Shown: positions 22,938 to 32,015, counted from the first letter of the stretch. The stretch: DNA of 64,000 bases from UBA4636 sp045534575 (GCA_045534575.1 JAZSJZ010000004.1:186001-250000); one strand, 5' to 3'. The notes: generated from the letters alone by a model not told the origin. Made by a program: numbers and translations.

Positions 22938-24674
22938 ATGAAAAATAAAGAAAGCATGTATCGCAAATTTTTATCGTATTATAAACCGCATAAAAACGAA
23001 CTCGCGCTAGACCTAATTTTTGCGCTTGTTTTTGCTGTTTGCAATCTTTTATACCCAACGATAGCAAGATATATTTTGAACGATTACGTTTTTAGAGAAA
23101 CGTTCGACCTTGCCCTTATTGCAAGTGGCATTATTCTTGCAATTTTTATAATAAAAGCGATTTTTAAATATTTAATTCAATATCGTGGGCACGTTCTTGG
23201 CGTAAAAATGCAACAGGAAATGCGAAGTGAACTTTTTGCGCATTTGCAAAAACTTCCTGTATCTTATTTCGATAACAACTCAACGGGCGGATTAATTTCA
23301 AAAATTGTTAATGGTCTATTCGAGGTTTCGGAACTAGCGCACCATCTTCCAGAAGAAGGGTCAATCGCACTTATATCGTTTATTGGTGCAACCGTTTTAA
23401 TTTTCACAATTCACCCAATTCTTGCCTTAATTATTGCGCTTGTTATTCCTATTTTTATCGTTCTAACCGCAAGGCTTAGGCATAAAATGATTCACGCTTT
23501 CAAAAAAACTAGAGAAAAAACGGGCGAGATTACCGCCGAGATAGAAAATTCTATCTCCGGCATTAGAATAACTCGCTCTTATACCGCAGAAGAAACTCAA
23601 AAAAGAAAGTTTGAAATTTCTAACCACGGCTATCGAACGGCTAGGCAGGGTGCGCTCAAAATAATGGGTAAATTCCACTCGGTAACCAATTTTCTTATTG
23701 ATATTCTATATCTTGCGTGCACAATCGTTGGCGCATATTTATGCTTTAAAGGCGTTATCACCGAAGGTGACTTGACGGCGCTCGTTCTCTACATATCTAT
23801 GCTTATCGTCCCAATCGAAACGCTTGTTAGTTTAACCGAGCAAATTGAAGACGGCATAACAGGGTTCGTTCGTTTCCAAGAAGTTTTGAAAATCGAGCCG
23901 GAGATTGAAAGCGAAAACGCAATCACTGTTGATAAACTCGGTGGAGATATATCTTTCAAAAACGTGCATTTTTCTTACGAGGTTAAAGGCGAAGAATCAA
24001 AGGTTTTAAAAGGCGTAAATTTAGATATCAAAAAAGGCACGGTAACTGCAATCGTTGGTGCTTCTGGAACGGGTAAATCAACCATTTGTATGCTGCTTCC
24101 TAGATTTTATCGCGTTGATAAAGGCGAAATCACTATCGACGGCATTAACGTCAACGATATCAACTCTCAAGATTTAAGGCGAAACATCGGCATCGTTGCC
24201 CAAGATACCTTCCTTTTTTCGGGAACGATTAGAGAAAATATTGCTTACGGCAAAGAAGACGCAACTGAAGAAGAACTTGTTAAAGCGTCAAAACTTGCGG
24301 GCGTGCACGAGTTTGCTATCTCGCAAGAAAACGGCTACGATACCTTTATCGGCGAGCACGGCGTTAAACTCTCAGGCGGGCAACGGCAGAGAATTTCAAT
24401 CGCAAGAGCCTTCCTTAAAAACCCGCCTATTCTTATTCTTGACGAGGCTACCTCTTCTTTAGATAATATCACCGAAAAGAATATTCAGTTAGCGCTTGAA
24501 GAACTTGAAAAAGGAAGAACTACTATTATCGTTGCGCATAGGCTTTCAACTATCGTTAGTGCGGATGAGATTATCGTTGTTAGAAACGGCGAAATCGTCG
24601 AGCGTGGCACGCATAAAGAACTTATACTTTTAGGCGGAGAATATTCTAAACTTTATTCAAGCCAAATTGATTGA
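22938..24674 (+). CDS. ABC exporter, fused permease/ATPase (MsbA-like)
   Basis: A 578-residue half-transporter. The N-terminal 310 residues hold six transmembrane helices of the type-IV (ABCB) exporter fold. The C-terminal ATPase has Walker A VGASGTGKST (near residue 375), the signature LSGGQRQRIS, Walker B PILILDEATSSLD and the switch VAHRLSTI. Such proteins usually homodimerise and export lipids or drugs; the substrate cannot be told. The gene has no Shine-Dalgarno and begins 6 bases after a -10. A GNAT acetyltransferase gene follows one base after its stop. Confidence 0.93.
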   Translation: MKNKESMYRKFLSYYKPHKNELALDLIFALVFAVCNLLYPTIARYILNDYVFRETFDLALIASGIILAIFIIKAIFKYLIQYRGHVLGVKMQQEMRSELFAHLQKLPVSYFDNNSTGGLISKIVNGLFEVSELAHHLPEEGSIALISFIGATVLIFTIHPILALIIALVIPIFIVLTARLRHKMIHAFKKTREKTGEITAEIENSISGIRITRSYTAEETQKRKFEISNHGYRTARQGALKIMGKFHSVTNFLIDILYLACTIVGAYLCFKGVITEGDLTALVLYISMLIVPIETLVSLTEQIEDGITGFVRFQEVLKIEPEIESENAITVDKLGGDISFKNVHFSYEVKGEESKVLKGVNLDIKKGTVTAIVGASGTGKSTICMLLPRFYRVDKGEITIDGINVNDINSQDLRRNIGIVAQDTFLFSGTIRENIAYGKEDATEEELVKASKLAGVHEFAISQENGYDTFIGEHGVKLSGGQRQRISIARAFLKNPPILILDEATSSLDNITEKNIQLALEELEKGRTTIIVAHRLSTIVSADEIIVVRNGEIVERGTHKELILLGGEYSKLYSSQID

Positions 24675-24675
24675 T

Positions 24676-25380
24676 ATGCAAAAAAATCAAGTTTTAAAAT
24701 ATCTTCAAAACGATTTTTTAACAAATTGTTTTATGATTGAGGTTATAAAAAACGAGCCCACCACTATCCACTATTTTGGTAGTGGTGGTGTTTTAATGTC
24801 GTCTTGCGTATCTAATATTCCGCTAACTAATATTGAAGATGAAATAGAGTTAAAAACTGGCTTAAAAAGTCTAAAAAGCGCTAATATTTTTGTTGCAACG
24901 AGCGAAAATTCTGCTAAAATTATAGCAAAAACTTTTAACCTAACTAAAATAAAAGAGTGCTATCAAATAGTTTACGAGGGCAAAGATTTGTTGCCGATAG
25001 ATAGAAATATCGAAATTAAAAAACTTGAATATTCTCACAAAACTGCTTGTTTTGTGAAAGAGCGTTATACTCTTAACTATTCTTTAGAAGAAATAGAATA
25101 TCTTCTAAAAAACGTTGGTCTTTACGGGGCTTATATTGACGGAGAACTAGCAGGTTTTATAGGTCGGCATAAAGAATTATCGTTAGGGCTTTTAGAAGTT
25201 TTTCCAAAGTTTAGAAGAAAAGGAATTGGTAAAAACTTAGTTAATTTTATGCTTAACGATTGTTTAAATTCGGGAAAGATTGCTTTCGGGCACGTTTTGA
25301 GCACAAACGAGGCGTCGCTTAATCTTATGAAAAAAATAGGTTTTACCATTTGCGCTAAAAAAATTTATTGGATTGAGTAG
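24676..25380 (+). CDS. GNAT family N-acetyltransferase
   Basis: A 234-residue cytosolic protein. Its C-terminal 110 residues have the GNAT fold: YGAYIDGELAGFIG (beta-4), LLEVFPKFRRKGIGKNLV (acetyl-CoA-binding motif A with R/Q-x-x-G-x-G/A), and STNEASLNLMKKIGF (motif B). The N-terminal half is less conserved and may be a second, degenerate GNAT-like domain. The ATG follows the ABC transporter stop by one base (TGATATG), suggesting termination-reinitiation; a TTG at 24667 is also in frame. The acetyl acceptor is unknown. Confidence 0.82.
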   Translation: MQKNQVLKYLQNDFLTNCFMIEVIKNEPTTIHYFGSGGVLMSSCVSNIPLTNIEDEIELKTGLKSLKSANIFVATSENSAKIIAKTFNLTKIKECYQIVYEGKDLLPIDRNIEIKKLEYSHKTACFVKERYTLNYSLEEIEYLLKNVGLYGAYIDGELAGFIGRHKELSLGLLEVFPKFRRKGIGKNLVNFMLNDCLNSGKIAFGHVLSTNEASLNLMKKIGFTICAKKIYWIE

Positions 25381-25800
25381 TAAAAATCTTCTTATGCAAA
25401 AATACTTAAGGTGCATAAAAAAACACAAAATTTTACCGAAACAGAGAAAAATATTCAATTTTTAGTTCAAACACGCAAATAGATTTTTAAAAAATAGTTT
25501 TTATAAAAAACTTAATTTTAATGCTATAATGCGTGTTTTTTATTTGCTAAAATTTTGAGCAAGGCTTTCTATAACCATAAAAATAGCGGAATTTTTAAAA
25601 AATGAAAATTGTGTTAAAATGTCCTAAAGTGCAAAAAATTTTTATTTTTGTGCAAATTTTGTAAATTTTGCAAAAACTGGCATATAAAAAATCAAGATAA
25701 AATCAACGTTTTTGAGTTTTTTAAGTCGAAATGTTGACAAAAATCACCTTTAAATTTGCACAAAAGTATTTTTATTTTGCAAAATAAGTCGCAAATTTCT
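25381..25800. other. AT-rich intergenic region upstream of glmS
   Basis: No reading frame here looks coding. An extended -10 (TGCTATAAT, 25522-25530) has no gene behind it and no good -35. Between 25629 and 25790, TTTGCA and TGCAAA motifs recur, including the imperfect inverted repeat TTTGCACAAAA with TTTTGCAAA at about 25754-25782. I do not see the conserved core of the glmS ribozyme. Confidence 0.4.
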
Positions 25801-25829
25801 TTGACTTATCATATTATGTAATGTATAAT
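25801..25829 (+). promoter_or_regulatory. consensus promoter of glmS
   Basis: TTGACT (25801-25806), 17 bases, TATAAT (25824-25829). The leader then contains a small hairpin GGCGA/TCGCC (25835-25852) and the ribosome binding site AGAGGAA. Confidence 0.85.
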
Positions 25830-25873
25830 ACAAAGGCGATTGAAAATTCGCCAAAGAAAAAGAGGAATAAATT

Positions 25874-27670
25874 ATGTGTGGAATTGTAGGATACTTCGGC
25901 AATGGATGCGTTGAAGACGTTTTGATAGAAAAGTTAAAACTTTTAGAATATCGTGGTTATGATTCGGCGGGCATTGCCGTTAAGAAAGATTCCAAAATTA
26001 ACGTTACTAAATCGGTTGGTGAAATCGCCAATCTTGAAAAAGCCGTTAAGAAAACTGATGGCGCAATTTTAGGCATTGGTCATACGCGCTGGGCAACTCA
26101 CGGAAAGCCAACGGAACTTAACGCTCACCCGCATTTATCGGCAAACAAAGAGTGGGCTATCGTTCACAACGGAATAATTGAAAATTACGCTCAACTTAAA
26201 GCAAGTCTAGAAAAGGACGGCTATAAGTTCTATTCGGATACTGACACCGAAATCGTAGCCAAACTCATAGAATATTATAGAACTGATAAGTTTAACACCA
26301 AAAACCACGAGGCAGTTCTTCGCGCGTGCAAAAATTTAGAAGGCAGTTTTGCTTTGGCTATCATAAACAAGAACCAAAACAAAATTTATTTTGCTAAAAA
26401 CAAAAGCCCGCTTTACTGCTCGCTAAAAGACGGCGAGTTTATGCTCGCTAGTGACCCTATTTGCTTTGTTGGTTTTGCGGACGAATATTTTACTCTCAAA
26501 GATGACGAATTTGGCTTTTATAGCGACGGAGAACTAGTTTTCGTAGATAAACTTGATTTGCCTATTAAAAAAGAGGCAACAAAACTTGATTGTTCTAACT
26601 ATAACCTCAACAATTCATATAAGCACTATATGATTAAGGAAATTTACGAGGGAAAAGACGCTATTAGAAACGTTATTGAGCATTATAGCAACGAAAGAGT
26701 TTTTTCTAAACTTGATAAGATTGATTTATCGAAGATAAAAAATATTAAAATCGTAGGTTGCGGAACGGCTTACCACGCGGGGCTTGTTGGCGCGAATATG
26801 GTTGAAAAAATGCTTGGCGTAGAGTGCAATGCGTATATCGCAAGCGAATTTAGATATAGCGACCCTAAAGTTGATGAAAATTCACTAGTCTTTTTCATAA
26901 GTCAAAGCGGTGAAACGGCTGATACTTTGGCTGCCGAAGAAATTTCTCGCAAAAAAGGCGCAACGACTGTTGCAGTTGTAAACGTTGAGTATAGCACGCT
27001 TGCTAAAAATGCAACGATGTATTTCCCGATTAAAGCGGGCGTTGAAATTTCGGTTGCGTCAACTAAGGCATACGTTGCGCAAATTGCCGTGCTTTTCACT
27101 ATCATATCTAAACTTGTGGCAAATAAAAATGGCGAAAAATTATCGCTAGAGCCACTTTATGAGTTAGAAAAGGCTATGGTTGTTGAAAATGAGAATAGGT
27201 TAAAACTTTTAGCCGACGTTTTCCAATATCAAAATAATTTATTTATGATAGGCCGTGGCGACGATTATTGCACAGCGCAAGAGGCGTGCCTAAAGATTAA
27301 AGAAACTTCCTATATTAACGCTAACACCTATTTTGCAGGCGAATTAAAACACGGCTTTTTAGCGCTCATTGAAGATAATACCTACGTTGTAGTTTTTGCA
27401 ACTGAAGAGAGTGTTTTGCAAAAAACACTTGCTAACGCCGCTGAAGCAAAAGCAAGAGGCGCAAAACTTATTCTTCACACTTCGCTCGATATCACAAAAG
27501 AGCAAGAACAAGAATTTTATTTTGTTATAAAAGTTAAAAAACTTTCAACTCAACTTCAAAACGTTGTAAACATTTTGCCATGGCAAATCATCGCTTACTA
27601 TACTGCAATTTATCGTGGCTTTAATCCTGATAAGCCAAGAAACTTAGCAAAATCAGTAACGGTAGAATAA
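25874..27670 (+). CDS. glmS: glucosamine-6-phosphate synthase GlmS
   Basis: GlmS makes glucosamine-6-phosphate from fructose-6-phosphate and glutamine, the entry step to UDP-GlcNAc and thus to peptidoglycan. It has 598 residues. The N-terminus MCGIVGYFG exposes the catalytic Cys after Met removal. YRGYDSAGIA, GHTRWATHG and the DTEIVAKL segment complete the glutaminase domain. Two SIS domains follow (GCGTAYHAG, SQSGETADT, SVASTKAY, GRGDDY), and the C-terminus ends LAKSVTVE as in the family. It is a monocistronic gene with its own promoter and terminator. Confidence 0.98.
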   Translation: MCGIVGYFGNGCVEDVLIEKLKLLEYRGYDSAGIAVKKDSKINVTKSVGEIANLEKAVKKTDGAILGIGHTRWATHGKPTELNAHPHLSANKEWAIVHNGIIENYAQLKASLEKDGYKFYSDTDTEIVAKLIEYYRTDKFNTKNHEAVLRACKNLEGSFALAIINKNQNKIYFAKNKSPLYCSLKDGEFMLASDPICFVGFADEYFTLKDDEFGFYSDGELVFVDKLDLPIKKEATKLDCSNYNLNNSYKHYMIKEIYEGKDAIRNVIEHYSNERVFSKLDKIDLSKIKNIKIVGCGTAYHAGLVGANMVEKMLGVECNAYIASEFRYSDPKVDENSLVFFISQSGETADTLAAEEISRKKGATTVAVVNVEYSTLAKNATMYFPIKAGVEISVASTKAYVAQIAVLFTIISKLVANKNGEKLSLEPLYELEKAMVVENENRLKLLADVFQYQNNLFMIGRGDDYCTAQEACLKIKETSYINANTYFAGELKHGFLALIEDNTYVVVFATEESVLQKTLANAAEAKARGAKLILHTSLDITKEQEQEFYFVIKVKKLSTQLQNVVNILPWQIIAYYTAIYRGFNPDKPRNLAKSVTVE

Positions 27671-27678
27671 AAAATTTA

Positions 27679-27705
27679 GATAGGTAAATTTACCTATCTT
27701 TTTTT
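27679..27705 (+). terminator. intrinsic terminator after glmS
   Basis: GATAGGTA (27679-27686) and TACCTATC (27691-27698) pair around AATT, and seven T residues follow. Confidence 0.92.
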
Positions 27706-27723
27706 GTCCAAATTCAAAAAAGT

Positions 27724-27742
27724 GGGGCTATAAGCCCGTTAT
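27724..27742. repeat. short hairpin/dispersed repeat, copy 1
   Basis: GGGCT-ATA-AGCCC forms a small hairpin. The 15 bases CTATAAGCCCGTTAT (27728-27742) recur exactly at 29956-29970. A diverged relative forms the terminator at 34015-34039. Confidence 0.5.
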
Positions 27743-27851
27743 CGAACGATTTTTGCAAAAAACTTACAAAAATATTTTTGTTTGTTTTAGTTTTTCAATG
27801 CGTATTAAAAAGTTCTTTTATATATTAATATATAAAATTTTTAAATAACTC

Positions 27852-27880
27852 TTGACTTATCTAATTAATGATAGTATAAT
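27852..27880 (+). promoter_or_regulatory. consensus promoter of LRR lipoprotein gene
   Basis: TTGACT (27852-27857), 17 bases, TATAAT (27875-27880). GGAGAA precedes the ATG at 27911. Confidence 0.85.
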
Positions 27881-27910
27881 TATAGCGATCATTTAAAATT
27901 GGAGAAAAAT

Positions 27911-28981
27911 ATGAAAAAGTTACTAGTTTTACTTTTGACCGTAGTTTTATCTTGTTCGCTTCTATTAACGCTAAGCGGTTGTTCAACTCAAGTTGGTGCG
28001 CTTCGTGATGAAGTTGCTAAGATAAAAAACTACCAAAACACTTTTGAGCACGAAGGTTTAGTTTACGTTGAAATTAACGACGGCGCTGAATATTCTCTTG
28101 TTGACTATACTGACAATAAAATGACGTCGGTTACAATTCCTAGCGTTGTTAACGGCAAGAACGTAACCTCAATCGGTCCCTACGCGTTTTACAATAGTTC
28201 AAAACTTGTAACTCTTAAGTTTGAAGCAGATAGCCACATCAAAACTATTGAAAAGTTTGCTTTTTCGGGTTTGAGTTATTTAAGAACGCTATCTGGCAAG
28301 CTTCCAGCATCTATCGAAGAAATTCAAATTGGTGCTTTTGCTGAAACGAGGTTTCAAAACATTGAGTTTGAAGATGGTAGTTTGTTAAAAACTCTTAGCG
28401 ATAGAGCGTTTTCCGGTTGTGTTAGATTGTCAAAAATCGTTTTGCCTGAAGGCTTAGAAACTATCGGTGATTACGTTTTTGAAAACTGCTCCGCATTAAA
28501 AACTATCAATATTCCTTCAACTGTTGCAAGCATTGGCGATTGGTGTTTCTACGCTTGCGACGGATTATTAAGAAGTAGCGTTCAAGTTCAACTCGATGGT
28601 GATGTTTACAAAGCTGTTAGCGGAGATACTTTGGTTGATTTTGCTAATAACGCAGTATCTTATGATAACGCATATTACGTAGGCAATGCTCAAAATCCGT
28701 TCCTAGTTTTAATTAACGCATCTTCTAAAGATATCACTTCTTGCACGATTAACGAAAACACAAAGTTTGTTTGCGGGCCTAGCTTTTATGCATGCAAGAA
28801 TTTGGAAGAAATTCTAATTCCAGCAAGCGTTGAATCAATTGGCGCTTATGCTTTCTGCCAATGCGAAGCGTTGAAAAAGGTAACTTTAGCCGAAAACTCA
28901 AAATTAAAAAATCTTGGAAAATACGCTTTTTATAAGTGCGACGTTTTAGAAATAAATGAAGTCGAAAGTTTCTTAAACTAA
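27911..28981 (+). CDS. BspA-like leucine-rich-repeat lipoprotein
   Basis: A 356-residue exported lipoprotein. KKLLVLLLTVVLSCSLLLTL is the signal sequence and LSGC the lipobox, so the mature protein starts at that Cys and is membrane-anchored outside the cell. A short coiled-coil-like piece and a SLVDY segment follow. Then come several BspA/LRR_5 repeats of the form VTSIGPYAFYNSSKLVTL, CVRLSKIVLPEGLETIGDYVF and VESIGAYAFCQCEALKKV. These repeats are common in gut and oral bacteria and often mediate contact with host or matrix, but no partner can be inferred here. ATG 27911 has GGAGAA upstream; TTG 27899 is rejected. Confidence 0.88.
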   Translation: MKKLLVLLLTVVLSCSLLLTLSGCSTQVGALRDEVAKIKNYQNTFEHEGLVYVEINDGAEYSLVDYTDNKMTSVTIPSVVNGKNVTSIGPYAFYNSSKLVTLKFEADSHIKTIEKFAFSGLSYLRTLSGKLPASIEEIQIGAFAETRFQNIEFEDGSLLKTLSDRAFSGCVRLSKIVLPEGLETIGDYVFENCSALKTINIPSTVASIGDWCFYACDGLLRSSVQVQLDGDVYKAVSGDTLVDFANNAVSYDNAYYVGNAQNPFLVLINASSKDITSCTINENTKFVCGPSFYACKNLEEILIPASVESIGAYAFCQCEALKKVTLAENSKLKNLGKYAFYKCDVLEINEVESFLN

Positions 28982-28996
28982 ACTAGATTAAATAAA

Positions 28997-29022
28997 AGTA
29001 GGCGATTAAGCCTACTTTTTTT
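28997..29022 (+). terminator. intrinsic terminator after LRR lipoprotein
   Basis: AGTAGGC (28997-29003) and GCCTACT (29010-29016) pair around GATTAA, followed by a T-tract. Confidence 0.9.
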
Positions 29023-29086
29023 ATGCTAAAAATTAGTAACGCGATAATTTTTTGTATCGTATAATATAATGATAGAGCATACGATT

Positions 29087-29947
29087 ATGACTAGTTCAAA
29101 AGAAAAATTAAAACTAAAAGTTATAATTTTAAGTTTTGTTTTTAACTTATTTTTATTTGCGATAAAGTTTATTATTTCATATTTAGAAAATTCTATCGCG
29201 CTACTGGGCGATGCATTTCACTCCCTTGCTGACGTTTTAATAACCTTCATAGCGTTTATTGGCATAAGTTTATCTAAAAGGAAGCCTACGAAAAATTATC
29301 CTTTCGGCTTTTCGCGGTTTGAGTGCGTGCTATCAATTTTGATTTCGTTTGTTTTATTTTTAACGGCGTTTTCAATTTTAAAAAACGGTCTAGAACAAAT
29401 TTCTAATAAAACGTTTAATCAGTCGTTCAGCCTTTCAATAATTGTTACAGTAGTTTGCATTATCATAAAGGAAGGTTTGTTTCTAGTAACAAAAAAAGTT
29501 GGCGTTAAAACCTCGTCAACAGTGCTTATCGCTGATGCGTATCACCATCAAGCCGATGCTTTTGCGTCTGTCGGTGCGCTTCTAGGTCTTATTGGCGCAA
29601 GATTTAACGTATATTTTGCAGAAGGCGCATCTTGCATAATTATTTCGCTTTTTATCTTTAAAGCCTCAATTTCAGTGTTTTTCGATAGCGTTAATAAACT
29701 TGTTGATAAAACCGCTAACTTTAGCATTGAACAATTTGACGAACTAAAAAGTTTACCATGTGTTGGCGTTAACGTTTTATTTTTCCGTTCAAGGCAATTT
29801 TCTTCACAAGTTATAGTTGACATTTTTATTGAATTTTCTATTATGGCTAATTGCGAACAAACTTTGCAAAAATTAGAAAAAATAAAAGAGAGTATTCTTC
29901 AAAACAACCCGATAATTAGGGAGTTAAATTTTATTCTAAAACTATAA
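29087..29947 (+). CDS. cation diffusion facilitator (CDF) transporter
   Basis: A metal/proton antiporter of the CDF family, exporting divalent cations such as Zn, Mn or Fe. It has six predicted transmembrane helices. The first metal-site motif is ALLGDAFHSLADVL in helix 2, and the second is ADAYHHQADAFAS in helix 5. Both sites keep the His/Asp pattern of the family. A C-terminal cytosolic domain follows. ATG 29069 gives six extra residues but overlaps the TATAAT-like sequence at 29060-29070. I therefore prefer ATG 29087, which itself lacks a clear ribosome binding site. Metal specificity is uncertain. Confidence 0.9.
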   Translation: MTSSKEKLKLKVIILSFVFNLFLFAIKFIISYLENSIALLGDAFHSLADVLITFIAFIGISLSKRKPTKNYPFGFSRFECVLSILISFVLFLTAFSILKNGLEQISNKTFNQSFSLSIIVTVVCIIIKEGLFLVTKKVGVKTSSTVLIADAYHHQADAFASVGALLGLIGARFNVYFAEGASCIIISLFIFKASISVFFDSVNKLVDKTANFSIEQFDELKSLPCVGVNVLFFRSRQFSSQVIVDIFIEFSIMANCEQTLQKLEKIKESILQNNPIIRELNFILKL

Positions 29948-29955
29948 AAGCCCGC

Positions 29956-29970
29956 CTATAAGCCCGTTAT
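29956..29970. repeat. dispersed 15-bp repeat, copy 2
   Basis: CTATAAGCCCGTTAT, identical to 27728-27742. It lies just after the CDF stop and is flanked by AAAAGC and GCTTTT, which could pair to form a weak terminator. Confidence 0.5.
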
Positions 29971-30011
29971 TAGCTTTTTTTAAAGAAAAAAAGAAAATAT
30001 TTTCTAAAGCG

Positions 30012-30040
30012 TTGTAATTTTTAAGATAAAATGTTAAAAT
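30012..30040 (+). promoter_or_regulatory. promoter of NAD(P)HX repair gene
   Basis: TTGTAA (30012-30017), 17 bases, TAAAAT (30035-30040). A GGTG ribosome binding site precedes ATG 30067. Confidence 0.6.
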
Positions 30041-30066
30041 GAATAATAAAAACTTTTTGGTGTTTT

Positions 30067-31569
30067 ATGTTAAATTTATATAGCGTTAAAAGCGTTAGAA
30101 AAGAAGAAGAATTAAAAATGCAAAACGGCACTTTAGAAACGGCTCTTATGGAAAGGGCGGGTTTTGGCGTTTTTTCTAAACTTCAAAAAAATTTATCTTA
30201 CCTTATAATCTGTGGTGGTGGAAACAATGGTGGCGACGGCTTTGCAATCGCTTATTTTTTGAAAAAAGAAAAAACTAAAGTTTCTGTTATTTCAATTAAA
30301 GAGCCAAAAAGCCAAGCGTCAAAACATTTTTTCAATCTTTGTAAAACTGAGCAAGTTGAATTTTTAGACCTTGAAACGGCAAAAACTAAGCGCTTTGATG
30401 CTATTATTGATTGCATTTTCGGCATTGGCTTAAACTGCGAAATCTCAAAGCCGTATTTAGAATATATCAACTTTATAAACGAAAAACGGAAAGAAAGTTT
30501 AATTATCTCGTGCGACGTTCCAAGTGGCTTGTGCGCTGATAGCGGGCTATATGGCGGGGCTGTAGCGCATAAAACTTATACTATCGGTCTTAGAAAGATA
30601 GGTTTATTTATTAACAAAGCAAAAGATTTTGCGGGTGATATTGAACTTATTGATATTGGTCTTGAAGAGGTTGAGCCTTGCGCAAAACTTCTTGAAGAAA
30701 AAGATTTTAGCGATATTTTAACAAAACGGGCTAACTTTTCGCATAAAAATAGTTATGGAACTGTTGGAATTTTTGGTGGAAGCGTTGATTATTCGGGCGC
30801 GCCAAAACTTAGCAACTTATCGCTTTCGGCAATATTGTCTGGCGCGGGAATTGCACGTCTTATCGTGCCTTATGAAATTCAAAATTTCGTTTTGCCGTAT
30901 ATTCTTGAGAGCACTCTAAAAACAGTTCCGTCATCTAGCGGGCGTATAATTTATGACGAAAAGGCTATCGATTTAGCGCTAGAAGGCTTAAAAGCGCTTG
31001 CGTTTGGTATGGGGCTAACAAATTGCGAAGATACCCAAAAAACGCTAGAATATATACTAAAGACTAAGAGCCTAAACCTTTTAATCGATGCTGACGGCAT
31101 AAATTCGCTTGCAAATTGCGTTAATTTATTAAAAGAAACTCGTTGCAACGTTATTTTAACGCCTCACGTTAAGGAATTTTCACGAATTTCAGGCTTTAGC
31201 GTTGATGAGATTATCAAAAACCCAATAGAGCGAACAACGGCGTTTGCTAAAGAATTTGGCGTTGTCGTTTTGTTAAAAGGAACTTCAACGATAATTACCG
31301 ACGGGGCGCAAGTTTTCGTTGTGAATAAGGGAACGGCTGGTCTTGCAACGGGCGGTAGCGGAGATATGCTATCTGGAATAATCGTTGGGCTTTTAGGCTA
31401 TAACGACGTTTCGCCAAAAGTTGGCGCTTTAGGCTCGTTTATTTTAGGGCTGGCAAGCGAAATAATGGCAAAAGACGTATGCGAAATTGCGCACGCTCCG
31501 TCAAACCTTGTTCATTATATTCCTAAAGCCATAACCGAAATTTTTAACAAAAGCAATGGTGAATTGTGA
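30067..31569 (+). CDS. nnr: bifunctional NAD(P)HX epimerase/dehydratase
   Basis: A metabolite-repair enzyme of 500 residues. The N-terminal 210 residues (YjeF_N) epimerise hydrated NAD(P)H; CGGGNNGGDGFAIA near residue 45 is the nucleotide loop, with CDVPSG further on. The C-terminal part (ribokinase-like carbohydrate-kinase fold) dehydrates S-NAD(P)HX using ADP or ATP; VGIFGGSVDYSGAP, TPHVKEFSR, LLKGTSTII and ATGGSGDMLSG are diagnostic. It is of normal length for the fused form. The 4'-phosphopantetheinyl transferase gene that often sits beside it is not present. Confidence 0.95.
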   Translation: MLNLYSVKSVRKEEELKMQNGTLETALMERAGFGVFSKLQKNLSYLIICGGGNNGGDGFAIAYFLKKEKTKVSVISIKEPKSQASKHFFNLCKTEQVEFLDLETAKTKRFDAIIDCIFGIGLNCEISKPYLEYINFINEKRKESLIISCDVPSGLCADSGLYGGAVAHKTYTIGLRKIGLFINKAKDFAGDIELIDIGLEEVEPCAKLLEEKDFSDILTKRANFSHKNSYGTVGIFGGSVDYSGAPKLSNLSLSAILSGAGIARLIVPYEIQNFVLPYILESTLKTVPSSSGRIIYDEKAIDLALEGLKALAFGMGLTNCEDTQKTLEYILKTKSLNLLIDADGINSLANCVNLLKETRCNVILTPHVKEFSRISGFSVDEIIKNPIERTTAFAKEFGVVVLLKGTSTIITDGAQVFVVNKGTAGLATGGSGDMLSGIIVGLLGYNDVSPKVGALGSFILGLASEIMAKDVCEIAHAPSNLVHYIPKAITEIFNKSNGEL

Positions 31570-31617
31570 TAAAATTATGAAAATTATAAAAACTTTGTAA
31601 AAGGTGTTCTAAAACTA

Positions 31618-31647
31618 TTGAAATTAAAAGTATATTCTAGTAGAATA
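31618..31647 (+). promoter_or_regulatory. promoter with inverted repeat over the -10
   Basis: TTGAAA (31618-31623), 17 bases, TAGAAT (31641-31646). A perfect inverted repeat TATTCTA-G-TAGAATA (31633-31647) covers the -10. A further half-site ATTCTA lies at 31660-31665 in the leader. This looks like a repressor operator. Confidence 0.55.
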
Positions 31648-31688
31648 CAAGAAGTAGTGATTCTACAAAAACTTAAAGGAGAAATGTG

Positions 31689-31922
31689 ATGAAAGATTTA
31701 GTTAAGACTTTAGAAGGTTTGCCTTATTTAGTTAGAGTTCTTTTAACTGTTTTTATTGGCATCTACGCTAACTTATTACGTCTTATCAGAAGCCTTGCTG
31801 CAGGTAACATCATCGGCATCATTTTAGCAGTTGTATTGTTATGTACTTGCGGTTTTGGTATTCTTTGGATTATCGACATAGTTATGGTAATTCTTGGAAA
31901 GAGCATTTGGTGGATAGACTAA
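31689..31922 (+). CDS. small membrane protein, two transmembrane segments
   Basis: A 77-residue protein that I do not recognise with confidence. The N-terminal third is amphipathic and the middle (LLTVFIGIYANLLRLI) mildly hydrophobic. Residues about 40-70 (IIGIILAVVLLCTCGFGILW, then IIDIVMVILG) form one or two membrane helices, reminiscent of the end of TM2-type domains. AAGGAG lies 8 bases before ATG 31689; a GTG codon is directly upstream. It has its own promoter, with a palindrome over the -10, and its own terminator, so it is a genuine monocistronic gene. A role in envelope stress is possible but is speculation. Confidence 0.75.
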   Translation: MKDLVKTLEGLPYLVRVLLTVFIGIYANLLRLIRSLAAGNIIGIILAVVLLCTCGFGILWIIDIVMVILGKSIWWID

Positions 31923-31937
31923 TTACCTTTAAAAATT

Positions 31938-31962
31938 CGGTAGCAACGGCTACCGTTTTTTT
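31938..31962 (+). terminator. intrinsic terminator
   Basis: CGGTAGC (31938-31944) and GCTACCG (31949-31955) pair around AACG, followed by seven T residues. Confidence 0.92.
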
Positions 31963-31986
31963 ATTTGCAAAAAAGTTCAAAAAAAC

Positions 31987-32015
31987 TTGATAATTTGAGT
32001 TAAAAATGATAAAAT
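31987..32015 (+). promoter_or_regulatory. promoter of DUF3737 gene, apparently leaderless
   Basis: TTGATA (31987-31992), 17 bases, TAAAAT (32010-32015), then 6 bases to ATG 32022. There is no ribosome binding site. Confidence 0.75.

Noticed and set aside
24667..24675. TTG start for the GNAT gene, overlapping the ABC transporter stop
   Set aside because: Possible, but ATG 24676 one base after the stop is the simpler start for reinitiation.
25381..25873. glmS ribozyme in the glmS leader
   Set aside because: I looked for the conserved ribozyme core and P2.1/P2.2 pseudoknot sequences just before the ribosome binding site and did not see them. The leader is too short after the mapped promoter.
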